8,999 bases of DNA, from the NCBI GenBank assembly GCA_003566875.1, contig PXBQ01000100.1, forward strand, positions 1 through 8,999, given 5' to 3'. This stretch comes from Spirochaetaceae bacterium. Lineage in GTDB: Bacteria > Spirochaetota > Spirochaetia > DSM-27196 > PXBQ01. Made by a program: the position numbers and the translations under genes. Positions within the stretch are counted from its first letter, which is position 1; each line of letters starts with the position of its first letter. The notes beneath the pieces are model-generated. The model was not told where the DNA came from and searched no databases. It worked only from the letters and a program-made list of their open reading frames with translations. This document shows positions 1-6,327 of the stretch, one piece after another.

Positions 1-116
1 GCCAACTCGGCAAGCCGGCTCACGGTCGGACCCAACACCTCCGGAGAAAACAGGCCGGTCCCCGGGGTATCGTACGTTCGCGCTGCGTCGGCGTTCCAGA
101 TCTCTGTTTGATTCAT
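1..116 (-). CDS. class I SAM-dependent methyltransferase, N-terminal fragment
   Basis: A reading frame starts with ATG at 116 and runs leftward off the window edge, giving 38 full codons. The peptide begins MNQTEIWNADAARTYD and continues with FSPEVLGPTVSRLAEL. This is the usual N-terminus of small class I methyltransferases: an aromatic/YD segment, then a PEVL-PTV-LAEL helix just before the glycine-rich SAM-binding motif I, which lies outside the window. The substrate cannot be told. No Shine-Dalgarno sequence precedes the ATG. Instead a near-consensus TATACT hexamer ends 7 bases upstream, so the mRNA may be leaderless. The gene is divergent from yaaA. Family assignment rests on a short motif, so confidence is moderate. 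Confidence 0.62.
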   Translation of the reverse strand, partial: MNQTEIWNADAARTYDTPGTGLFSPEVLGPTVSRLAEL

Positions 117-123
117 GACATTG

Positions 124-153
124 AGTATAAAAACGTATCCGGCGAATGCGCAA
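124..153 (-). promoter_or_regulatory. candidate promoter of the methyltransferase gene
   Basis: On the minus strand TATACT (124-129, five of six matches to the -10 consensus) lies 18 bases downstream of TTGCGC (148-153, matching only the TTG of the -35). The expected transcription start, about 7 bases after the hexamer, falls at the ATG at 116. The -10 is convincing; the -35 is weak. Confidence 0.45.
126..131 (+). promoter_or_regulatory. candidate -10 element reading toward yaaA
   Basis: TATAAA matches five of six -10 positions and overlaps the minus-strand TATACT by four bases. One AT-rich core could therefore serve both directions. Transcription would start near 138 and leave about 37 bases before the leader frame at 175. 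No good -35 is seen at normal spacing. Confidence 0.33.
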
Positions 154-160
154 CAGCAGC

Positions 161-165
161 GGGAG
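161..165 (+). promoter_or_regulatory. ribosome binding site of the small leader frame
   Basis: GGGAG is followed by a 9-base spacer to the ATG at 175. It is the only good Shine-Dalgarno sequence between the divergent genes. It supports translation of the 35-codon frame, because yaaA has none of its own at a usable distance. Confidence 0.5.
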
Positions 166-174
166 AGCGGCTAA

Positions 175-282
175 ATGGTGAGGAACAAGCGCCGTGACCT
201 TGCCGGAACCGCACGCTTCGCGTATGGTTCCGGCGTGAGCACTACCCCGGAAAGGCTGACCGACCGCCCGATGCCGAAATGA
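175..282 (+). CDS. 35-residue upstream frame overlapping the yaaA start
   Basis: The frame starts with ATG at 175 behind a GGGAG sequence and ends with TGA at 280-282. The stop shares the four bases ATGA with the yaaA start, a standard coupling arrangement. The peptide is basic near its N-terminus (MVRNKRRD) and ends TDRPMPK; no membrane segment, cysteine motif or known family is visible. Codons 10-20 coincide exactly with the arms and loop of a strong hairpin (202-234). It is most simply a leader peptide whose translation delivers ribosomes to yaaA and melts the hairpin. It could also be a chance frame, since it is short and not recognisably conserved. Confidence 0.45.
   Translation: MVRNKRRDLAGTARFAYGSGVSTTPERLTDRPMPK
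202..234. repeat. perfect 9-base inverted repeat forming a long hairpin
   Basis: The arms GCCGGAACC (202-210) and GGTTCCGGC (226-234) are perfectly complementary. Within the 15-base loop, ACGC (213-216) pairs with GCGT (220-223) around TTC, so the hairpin has two helices separated by a small internal loop. No T tract follows on either strand and the flanking genes diverge, so it is not an ordinary terminator. It lies inside the leader frame, 44 bases before yaaA. It also overlaps a weak promoter-like pair, TTGCCG (200-205) and TATGGT (223-228), so it may act as an RNA structure or as an operator. Confidence 0.7.
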
Positions 283-1058
283 TCGTCGTTCTTTCGCCGA
301 GCAAAACGCAGGACTTCTCAGTCACACCGCGAACCACGGTCTCGACGACGCCGCTCTTCTGGCGCGAAGCCTGTGAGCTTGCAGAGCACCTCCGACGGTT
401 GAGGAGCGACGACCTGGCGGCGCTTATGAAGATTGGACCGGCACTCGCGGCCGATACCGCGGAGCGTTACCGTCGGTGGGTTGATACCGAGCCGACGGCC
501 GGCGACGGGAGTCTCCAGGCCGGGTACGCGTACACCGGGGAAGTGTTTCGCGGTCTGGACTTCGGCGCATTTTCCGCGGCGGAGGCCAAATACGCGCACG
601 AGCGGCTCTTCGTGATATCCGGCCTGTACGGGTTGGTTCGCGCGTTGGACAGGATCCGCCCGTACCGCCTGGAAATGAAGACTCCGCTCTCTGTCGGTGC
701 GGCGCACTCGCTCTACCGGTTCTGGGGGAATCTGCCGACCGACGCGGTGAACCGTGCAATCGACCGCGTCGGCAGCACGACGGTCGTGAACCTGGCGTCG
801 CAGGAGTCGTGGCGCGCCATTCAACCGGGTCGGCTCTCCGCGCTGGTGGTAACACCGCAGTTTCGCGAAGCACACGCGGGAGGATATCGCACGGTCGCGG
901 TTCACGCCAAGCGTGCACGCGGCCGCATGGCCGGATGGATCTTGAGAAACCGCATTACCTCACCGGACGAACTCACCGAGTACAACCTCGACGGTTACGC
1001 GCTGAACGAGGCGCTCTCTACGGCCGACTGTCCGGTTTTTTCCCGCGGAGAGCGGTGA
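279..1058 (+). CDS. yaaA: YaaA family peroxide stress protein
   Basis: This 259-residue protein matches the YaaA (DUF328/UPF0246) family over its full length. It begins MIVVLSPSKTQDF, the family N-terminus. It has the LSGLYG-like FVISGLYGLVRALD at about 112-124, RPYRLEMK at 127-134, YRFWG at 146-150, VNLASQE at 170-176 and KRARGRMAGWILRNR at 211-225, which corresponds to the basic KKARG-type segment. In E. coli YaaA is induced by OxyR under peroxide stress, limits free intracellular iron and binds DNA. Length is normal. The start is fixed by homology. No Shine-Dalgarno sequence lies close upstream, but the ATG overlaps the stop of a 35-codon frame (ATGA), suggesting translational coupling. 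No peroxide-regulator site was recognised. Confidence 0.93.
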   Translation: MIVVLSPSKTQDFSVTPRTTVSTTPLFWREACELAEHLRRLRSDDLAALMKIGPALAADTAERYRRWVDTEPTAGDGSLQAGYAYTGEVFRGLDFGAFSAAEAKYAHERLFVISGLYGLVRALDRIRPYRLEMKTPLSVGAAHSLYRFWGNLPTDAVNRAIDRVGSTTVVNLASQESWRAIQPGRLSALVVTPQFREAHAGGYRTVAVHAKRARGRMAGWILRNRITSPDELTEYNLDGYALNEALSTADCPVFSRGER

Positions 1059-1066
1059 TATCAAGT

Positions 1067-1098
1067 GCCGCCGCGCTGCTCGCGTGGATCGCGGCGCC
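1067..1098. terminator. hairpin between convergent yaaA and the YfcC-family gene
   Basis: CGCCGCG (1069-1075) and CGCGGCG (1090-1096) form a perfect 7-base stem around a 14-base loop, extended by a further G-C pair past one mismatch. It sits in the 54-base gap between convergent genes, where a terminator for yaaA is expected. No T run follows on the plus strand, so it is at best a weak or factor-assisted terminator. Confidence 0.33.
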
Positions 1099-1112
1099 GT
1101 CACTCACGTCTT

Positions 1113-2585
1113 TCAAAAAGGTCCGAACCCCACGCGGACCGCGATCCAAAGAAAAACCATCGAGACCAGAAACATGATCAGTTGCAGAACCACCGTCCAG
1201 CGCAGCCATCGCGGGTAGCTGACGACAGTGAACCCGAGACCGATCAGAAGCAGCGCGTTTGACGGAAACAACATGTTGCTGAAACCGTCGCCGAATCCAA
1301 ATGCGAGGACGGCGGTCTGCCGCGTGATGCCGACCAGATCGGCGAGAGGCGAGAGAATCGGCATCATCAGGAACGCCTTCGCGCTCGCCGAGCCGATGAA
1401 GAAGTTCATCGCGAGCGTGACGAGATACACAAAAAACGCCGCCCCGAACGTCGTACTACCCGCAATCAGATTCGACGCCGAGTTCAGGATCGTGTCGGTG
1501 ATTCCCCCGAGCTCGACGATGTGCCGAACGCTCAGACTCATGAGGATGAGCAGAACCGCAGGGGCCATGCCGATTGCGCCGCCGCCGAAGTAGCGCCACA
1601 CCTGCCGCCACGACCGTCCGGCGAGGCGGCCCGCGCCGAGCCCACCGACAAAAAAAAGAAGCGACATGAGCGGAAACGCAAGGTCGCTGAGGACAGGATT
1701 ACGCGCGGTCGCAAAGATGAAGGCAAACGCGAGAGCAATGTTTCCGCCGAACCAAATGGTGGCTCTCCGCAGCCCGGGCGTCAACCGATCGTCACCTTTC
1801 GCCGCGGGAAGGGCCGCTGCCTCGTCACTGAGAATTTGCCGCCTTTTTTCGTCGAGCGCGTGCACGGGCGAGCGTTCCGGACTGCGCTCCACCTTCCGCG
1901 CGTAGCGGATCACGAACAGCACGACGACCCCGTACGTGATCACGAAAAACGGTATCCGCAGCCACGCACCGGAGAACAGCGGTAGCTCGGCGATGCGCTG
2001 CGCCACGCCGATCGTGAAAGGATTGCTGATCGCGGCCGAGAAGCCGAACGCGAGCGGAAGCAGACTCATCCCGAGCCCGGTAAGCGAGTCCCACCCAAGC
2101 TTCAGCGCCAGCGGGACGATGAACACGATCAGAGGCACCATCGCCTCGTATATCCCGAGAACGGACGCGACGGCCATGAAGAAAAAGATGATGATCGCCA
2201 TGAGCAGATACCGGCGCTCGTAGAATCCGGCAACGAGTCTGTTGAGTACCGCCTCGAGCACACCCGATCGTTCCAGAATCGTGAATGACCCTCCGACAAA
2301 AATCAAAAAAACGATAATCGTGATCGCGACAATGGCGCCCGGCGCAAAGAGTACTTCCACCGGCGCGGTGAACCAGCGCCAAACCGCAGGCGGAACTTGC
2401 TCCGGGGTCAGCGCGTACGAGCCCGGAACCACGTACTCCCGGCCGTCGATCAGCTCACGCTCGAAAGAGCCGGCAGCGACCGTACGGGTCAGGACACCGG
2501 CGAAGATCATGAGTCCGATGAGGATGAAGAAGGCGAGGATGAACGCCGCCTTTCCGATTCTTAGGCTCGATGTTTTCTCACTCAC
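1113..2585 (-). CDS. yfcC: YfcC family (DcuC-like) membrane carrier
   Basis: This 490-residue, very hydrophobic inner-membrane protein has about a dozen predicted membrane segments, the first at about 13-33. It carries the two re-entrant motif regions of the YfcC/DcuC (PF03606) carriers. The first is GIYEAMVPLIVF at 144-155, running into SAAISNPFTIGVAQRIA at 183-199. The second is FLMMPILSPLADLVGITRQ at 405-423, then LAFGFGDGFSNMLFPSNA at 427-444. A charged loop at about 229-270 separates the halves. The substrate is unproven; relatives are linked to C4-dicarboxylates, amino acids or peptides. The GTG start at 2585 has GGAG 9 bases upstream and lies inside the end of the M20 peptidase gene, so the two are co-transcribed and probably translationally coupled. 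The last codons form an intrinsic terminator. Confidence 0.9.
   Translation of the reverse strand: MSEKTSSLRIGKAAFILAFFILIGLMIFAGVLTRTVAAGSFERELIDGREYVVPGSYALTPEQVPPAVWRWFTAPVEVLFAPGAIVAITIIVFLIFVGGSFTILERSGVLEAVLNRLVAGFYERRYLLMAIIIFFFMAVASVLGIYEAMVPLIVFIVPLALKLGWDSLTGLGMSLLPLAFGFSAAISNPFTIGVAQRIAELPLFSGAWLRIPFFVITYGVVVLFVIRYARKVERSPERSPVHALDEKRRQILSDEAAALPAAKGDDRLTPGLRRATIWFGGNIALAFAFIFATARNPVLSDLAFPLMSLLFFVGGLGAGRLAGRSWRQVWRYFGGGAIGMAPAVLLILMSLSVRHIVELGGITDTILNSASNLIAGSTTFGAAFFVYLVTLAMNFFIGSASAKAFLMMPILSPLADLVGITRQTAVLAFGFGDGFSNMLFPSNALLLIGLGFTVVSYPRWLRWTVVLQLIMFLVSMVFLWIAVRVGFGPF
1115..1140 (-). terminator. intrinsic terminator inside the end of the carrier gene
   Basis: On the minus strand GGTCCG (1140-1135), a 9-base loop and CGGACC (1125-1120) are followed directly by TTTTT (1119-1115). 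The stem and U tract encode the last residues of the carrier, and the final T is the first base of its TGA stop. This has the classic layout of a Rho-independent terminator, with a 6-base GC-rich stem, ending the M20-carrier operon. Confidence 0.62.
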
Positions 2586-3978
2586 TGTCTGCTACTCCAT
2601 GCGAAAGCGTTTCGATGAGGTCGGTGTAGAACTCGATCATCGAGAGGTAATCGGCGACGCCGATCCGCTCATCGACGCCATGAACCGTATCGAGCAGCGC
2701 GGGATTCATCCGCACCGGGAGAAAACGGTACATCGCGCGCGCGACACCGCGGTAGTGCCTGCTGTCGGTCGCCGACGTGACGAGGTACGGGGCCACAACG
2801 GCGTCCGAAAACTGCCTCGTCACCACGGCACATAATTTTCGATACGTCTCGGTATCTAGCGGAGCCGAGGAGATCGGCTCTCCGCTTCCGGTGGGATTGA
2901 GCACCGAAACTTCGACACCCGCGTCCGACACGACGCGGCGCAGCCGCGTGCAGACCGACTCGATCGTTTCACCCGGAAGGATGCGGATGTTCACGACCGC
3001 CTCGGCCACGGAGGGAAGGACGTTCGGCGCTGAAGATCCGTAGAGCATAGTCGGGGCCTGCGTGGTCCGGATCAGCGCATCGGTCTTCGGATCGTTTGCG
3101 AGGATCAGTTTCAGAATCGGCGCGAATAGCCGGGGAAACCGGAGAACCGGCCGGTACGCCGTCGGTGCCGCGGAGGCTATCACCTTCAGAAACTCGACGA
3201 CCGACGGTTCGAGCCTCGCCGGGAATGGTCTGCGTTCGATCCGCGCGAGAGCGCGAGCGAGCCGCCCGACCGTCGTGCGCCTACCGGGCATCGCAGCGTG
3301 GCCGTCGGCTCCACGCACCGTGAGCCGTACGTCAACGTACCCTTTCTCCGCCGTCCCGATCAACGCGATCGGTCTATCGACGAGCGAAACGGTGTTCTCG
3401 ACGACGGCGGATCCTTCGTCCACGAGACACGAGGCTGTGACTCCGCGCTCGGCGAGCACCGACGCGATTTGCCCCGCGCCACGCCGGCCGGTAACTTCCT
3501 CATCGCCACCGAACGCGAAGAGAACCGTGCGTTGCGGCGTGAAGCCCCGCGCGATCAGCCGCTCGGCCGCCTCCAAAATCGAGATCAACCCGGATTTGTC
3601 GTCGAGCGCGCCCCGCCCCCAGACCGCGCCGTCGGCGACGTGACCCGCGAAAGGCGCGTGCGCCCAGTCGTCCGGCGTATCGGCCGGAACGACGTCGTAA
3701 TGCGCCGTGAGAACGACGGGCTCCGCGGATTCAGACCGCCCTTTCCAGGTGTAGAGCAGACCGGGGTCACCGAGTTCCTCGCGCGTGAGTGTCGCGTGTA
3801 CGCGCGGATACGAGTCCACCAGGAACTGCTCGAACCGCGCGAAAACCGCGGGATCGGGAACCTCGGCCGGATCGGCCGCGTTGACGGTCGGGAACGAGAT
3901 CGCGGTGCTCAGCCGTTCGACGGCGAGGTTTTCGTCGGTGTTCACCTCTTGTTTATACCGGTCCGGGACGTCGTACAC
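2578..3978 (-). CDS. M20 family zinc peptidase, Gly-X carboxypeptidase/PM20D1-like
   Basis: This 466-residue metallopeptidase has the full M20 ligand set. These are H93 and D95 in TAHYDVVP, D126 in GRGALDDK, catalytic E160 followed by E161 in GGDEEV, D187 in LVDEG, and H433 in DTVHGVDERIG. The lid/dimerisation domain carries GADGHAAMPGRRTTVGRLA at 223-241, with the substrate-binding H227. The pattern DDWAHAPFAG...WGRGALDDK groups it with the CPS1/PM20D1-type branch, which hydrolyses N-acyl amino acids or small peptides. No signal peptide is seen, so it is probably cytoplasmic. The GTG at 3978 gives the longest frame. A second GTG at 3945 (455 residues) lies just behind a TATAAA hexamer and may be the real start; neither has a Shine-Dalgarno sequence. 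It is the first gene of an operon with the overlapping YfcC-type carrier. Confidence 0.92.
   Translation of the reverse strand: MYDVPDRYKQEVNTDENLAVERLSTAISFPTVNAADPAEVPDPAVFARFEQFLVDSYPRVHATLTREELGDPGLLYTWKGRSESAEPVVLTAHYDVVPADTPDDWAHAPFAGHVADGAVWGRGALDDKSGLISILEAAERLIARGFTPQRTVLFAFGGDEEVTGRRGAGQIASVLAERGVTASCLVDEGSAVVENTVSLVDRPIALIGTAEKGYVDVRLTVRGADGHAAMPGRRTTVGRLARALARIERRPFPARLEPSVVEFLKVIASAAPTAYRPVLRFPRLFAPILKLILANDPKTDALIRTTQAPTMLYGSSAPNVLPSVAEAVVNIRILPGETIESVCTRLRRVVSDAGVEVSVLNPTGSGEPISSAPLDTETYRKLCAVVTRQFSDAVVAPYLVTSATDSRHYRGVARAMYRFLPVRMNPALLDTVHGVDERIGVADYLSMIEFYTDLIETLSHGVADSE
2595..2598 (-). promoter_or_regulatory. ribosome binding site of the carrier gene
   Basis: GGAG lies within the last codons of the M20 gene, 9 bases before the carrier's GTG. 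It decides the GTG at 2585 as the start, giving an 8-base gene overlap. Confidence 0.6.
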
Positions 3979-3980
3979 AA
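3952..3980 (-). promoter_or_regulatory. candidate promoter of the M20-carrier operon
   Basis: TATAAA (3952-3957) lies 17 bases from TTGTGT (3975-3980) on the minus strand. The hexamer ends 6 bases before an in-frame GTG at 3945, so a transcript from here would be nearly leaderless and would favour the shorter M20 protein. For the GTG at 3978 the nearest alternative is TATTTT (3988-3993), ending 9 bases upstream, without a good -35. Both possibilities overlap the promoter of the divergent icd gene. Confidence 0.38.
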
Positions 3981-4002
3981 TCGATGAAAAATATGCTATC
4001 TT
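3974..4002 (+). promoter_or_regulatory. candidate promoter of the isocitrate dehydrogenase gene
   Basis: TACACA (3974-3979) and TATCTT (3997-4002) are separated by 17 bases, each matching four of six consensus positions. The predicted start of transcription, 7-8 bases after the -10, coincides with the ATG at 4011. The mRNA would have almost no leader, which fits the absence of a Shine-Dalgarno sequence. Confidence 0.4.
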
Positions 4003-4010
4003 TTTTGGTC

Positions 4011-6245
4011 ATGAAGCAGTCAATCATCTATACTTTGACCGATGAGGCACCGGCGCTCGCGACCCGTTCGCTTCTGCCCGTCATCAGAACTTTTGTCGAC
4101 GCAGTCGGCATCAGCGTCGAAACTCGCGATATCTCGCTCGCGGGCCGTATACTCGCCTTGTTTCCAGAGCGGCTCCGTCCCGACCAGCGCGTGAGCGATG
4201 ATCTGGCCGAGTTGGGAAAACTCGTGCTTCAACCCGACGCCAACGTGATCAAGCTACCGAACATCAGCGCCTCGCTTCCGCAGCTACGCGCGGCAATCGC
4301 GGAGCTCAGGCGGCAGGGCTACGCCGTCCCCGAGTACCCCGAATCACCGCAGACGGACGAGGAACGTACCGTTCGCGAACGGTACGACCGCGTGAAAGGA
4401 AGCGCGGTGAATCCGGTCCTACGTGAAGGCAACTCAGACCGTCGGGCGGCGCGCGCCGTCAAAGAGTACGCGCGCGCGTTCCCCCACTCGATGGGCGAGT
4501 GGGAACCCGACTCGCGGTCGCATGTGGCGAGCATGGGTGAAGGAGACTACTTCGAAAGCGAGCGTTCGAATACCGTGAGTCGTCCGGATTCGGCTCGCAT
4601 TCGATTCATCCCTGCAGACGGTGGATCCCCGGTCGAGCTGCGCAGCGGGATCACGCTGGACGCAGACGACGTGATCGACGCGGCGGTGCTCCGCAAGCGG
4701 GAGTTGCGATCCTTCATCGCCCGCGAGGTTGCCGCGGCCAAGGAGCAAGGCGTCCTCTTCTCCGTCCACCTCAAGGCCACGATGATGAAAGTCTCAGACC
4801 CAATAATCTTCGGCCACGTGGTATCGGTCTTCTTCGCCGACGTCTTTGAGAAGCACCGTGACACCTTTGCCCGCCTGGGAGTGCACCCGAACAACGGTCT
4901 CGCGGATCTGTTCGCACGCATCGCTTCTCTTCCCGCAGCCGAACAAGGTGAGATCAAGGCAGACATCACAACGTGTATGGACAAGGGGCCCGGCCTCTCG
5001 ATGGTGGACTCCGACCGCGGCATAACGCACCTCCACGTGTCGAGCGACTTCATAATCGACGCTACAATGCCCGCGGCTATCCGCGCGGCGGGTAAGACCT
5101 GGGGGCCGGACGGGAGAGAAACCGACACTAAGTTCGTGATCCCCGACCGCAGTTATTCGGGCGTGTACCAGGCGGTGATCGACGACTGCAAAGAACACGG
5201 CGCGTTCGATCCACGCACAATGGGAAGCGTTCCCAACGTTGGCCTCATGGCGCAAAAAGCCGAAGAGTACGGTTCGCACGATAAAACCTTCGAGATCCCC
5301 GCGCCCGGCCGCGTTGAGGTGGTGAGCCAGGACGGAACGGTGCTGCTGGAACAAAGGGTGGACGAGGGCGACATTTTCCGAATGTGTCAGGTAAAAGACG
5401 CCGCGATCCGTGATTGGGTGCGTCTCGCGGTAGAACGCGCGCGTCTGAGCAACACTCCGGCGGTATTCTGGCTGGATAGCCACCGTGCGCACGACGCGCA
5501 GTTGATCGCGAAGGTGGAGCGTTACCTTGCCGAGGAGGACACCAACGGCCTCGAGATAACGGTGATGCCGCCGGCCGACGCCACGCGGTTCTCCGTGACG
5601 CGCGCCCGCGCGGGTCTGGATACGATTTCGGTAACCGGCAACGTGCTGCGCGACTACCTGACGGACCTCTTCCCGATTCTGGAGCTCGGAACCAGCGCTA
5701 AAATGCTCTCGATCGTTCCGCTGATGAACGGCGGTGGTCTGTTCGAGACCGGGGCCGGCGGTTCGGCACCGAAACACGTGCAGCAGATGGTGAGAGAAGG
5801 CCATCTCCGTTGGGACTCTCTTGGTGAGTTTCTCGCACTGGCGGTGTCGCTCGAGCACCTCGCCCGCACGTTTGAGAACGTCGGGGCCCGACTGCTCGCG
5901 GACACGCTGGATCAGGCAACCGGCGAACTGCTTCGCAACGGAAAATCACCTTCACGCAAAGTGAAGGAACTCGACAATCGTGGTAGCCACTTCTACCTTG
6001 CTCGGTACTGGAGCCGCGCGATGGCAGGAGCAAAGAGCAACCCGCAGTTGCAGGCGCGCTTCGCTGATCTGGCGGACGCGCTTGAGTCGGCCGAGTCGCA
6101 GATCCTGCAGGAACTCACCGACGCACAGGGAGCCCCGGTAGACCTTGGCGGATACTACCATCCGGACCCGACAGAGACCGAGGCGGCGATGCGGCCGAGC
6201 ACAACGTTCAACCGGATTCTCGCGGAGTTCCCGGTAGAGGCGTAA
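4011..6245 (+). CDS. icd: NADP-dependent isocitrate dehydrogenase, monomeric type
   Basis: This enzyme oxidises isocitrate to 2-oxoglutarate and CO2 with NADP in the TCA cycle. At 744 residues it matches the roughly 740-residue monomeric class (Azotobacter/Corynebacterium type), not the 400-residue dimeric class. The N-terminus IIYTLTDEAPALATRSLLP is diagnostic. Residues corresponding to the known active site are present: N84, S131, N134, R138 and R144 in the LPNIS and KGSAVNPVLREGNSDRR regions, K255 (HLKATMMK), D350, Y420 (EEYGSHD), R547/D548/D552 (LRDYLTDLFP). NADP-phosphate contacts H589, R600, D602 and R649 are also there. The ATG at 4011 is chosen because homologues start there; an ATG at 3984 would add nine residues not seen in the family. 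No Shine-Dalgarno sequence precedes it. It is transcribed alone, divergent from the M20 gene. Confidence 0.97.
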   Translation: MKQSIIYTLTDEAPALATRSLLPVIRTFVDAVGISVETRDISLAGRILALFPERLRPDQRVSDDLAELGKLVLQPDANVIKLPNISASLPQLRAAIAELRRQGYAVPEYPESPQTDEERTVRERYDRVKGSAVNPVLREGNSDRRAARAVKEYARAFPHSMGEWEPDSRSHVASMGEGDYFESERSNTVSRPDSARIRFIPADGGSPVELRSGITLDADDVIDAAVLRKRELRSFIAREVAAAKEQGVLFSVHLKATMMKVSDPIIFGHVVSVFFADVFEKHRDTFARLGVHPNNGLADLFARIASLPAAEQGEIKADITTCMDKGPGLSMVDSDRGITHLHVSSDFIIDATMPAAIRAAGKTWGPDGRETDTKFVIPDRSYSGVYQAVIDDCKEHGAFDPRTMGSVPNVGLMAQKAEEYGSHDKTFEIPAPGRVEVVSQDGTVLLEQRVDEGDIFRMCQVKDAAIRDWVRLAVERARLSNTPAVFWLDSHRAHDAQLIAKVERYLAEEDTNGLEITVMPPADATRFSVTRARAGLDTISVTGNVLRDYLTDLFPILELGTSAKMLSIVPLMNGGGLFETGAGGSAPKHVQQMVREGHLRWDSLGEFLALAVSLEHLARTFENVGARLLADTLDQATGELLRNGKSPSRKVKELDNRGSHFYLARYWSRAMAGAKSNPQLQARFADLADALESAESQILQELTDAQGAPVDLGGYYHPDPTETEAAMRPSTTFNRILAEFPVEA
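4365..4386. repeat. perfect 22-base palindrome within icd
   Basis: The arms CGTACCGTTCG (4365-4375) and CGAACGGTACG (4376-4386) are exact reverse complements with no spacer. The site lies about 355 bases inside icd and encodes residues around TVRERY. The inner ten bases, GTTCGCGAAC, resemble a dyad-symmetric repressor site. It could be an intragenic operator or a protein-recognition site, or constrained coding sequence by chance. Confidence 0.75.
5949..5967. repeat. 7-base inverted repeat within icd
   Basis: CCTTCAC (5949-5955) and GTGAAGG (5961-5967) are perfectly complementary around a GCAAA loop. They encode part of the SPSRKVKE segment near the end of the protein. The structure is real in sequence; a role is not evident, and no T tract follows. 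Confidence 0.5.
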
Positions 6246-6307
6246 GTCGCAGTCGCGTGCGCTGGGTGGTACGACGGCACGGATTCATGAAGATTTTCTC
6301 GATACCT

Positions 6308-6327
6308 GCGCGTTTCTACGGACGCGC
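6308..6327 (+). terminator. possible terminator hairpin after icd
   Basis: GCGCGT (6308-6313) pairs with ACGCGC (6322-6327) around an 8-base loop, which two G-U pairs can shrink to 4. The T-rich stretch TTGATCTTT follows. It lies 63 bases after the icd stop and directly abuts the -35-like sequence of the next gene. It could terminate icd or act as an operator; the T tract is imperfect. Confidence 0.33.

Noticed and set aside
115..171. 19-codon frame starting with ATG at 115 on the plus strand
   Set aside because: It has no ribosome binding site, overlaps the methyltransferase start and the promoter core, and is too short to support.
1034..1041. T6 tract near the end of yaaA as an intrinsic terminator
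   Set aside because: The preceding bases form only a 3-base stem, and the tract lies before the yaaA stop codon.
3298..3987. 229-codon plus-strand frame opposite the M20 gene
   Set aside because: It is antisense to a well-supported peptidase, its product is rich in Arg and acidic residues without motifs, and it has no ribosome site.
3984..4010. Upstream ATG at 3984 as the icd start
   Set aside because: It adds MKNMLSFLV, absent from the family, has no Shine-Dalgarno sequence, and would sit upstream of the likely -10 element.
4794..5858. 354-codon open frame on the minus strand inside icd
   Set aside because: It lies fully antisense to a gene with all active-site residues conserved. Its product is low-complexity in Arg/His/Val and resembles no family. 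Such frames are expected opposite GC-rich genes.
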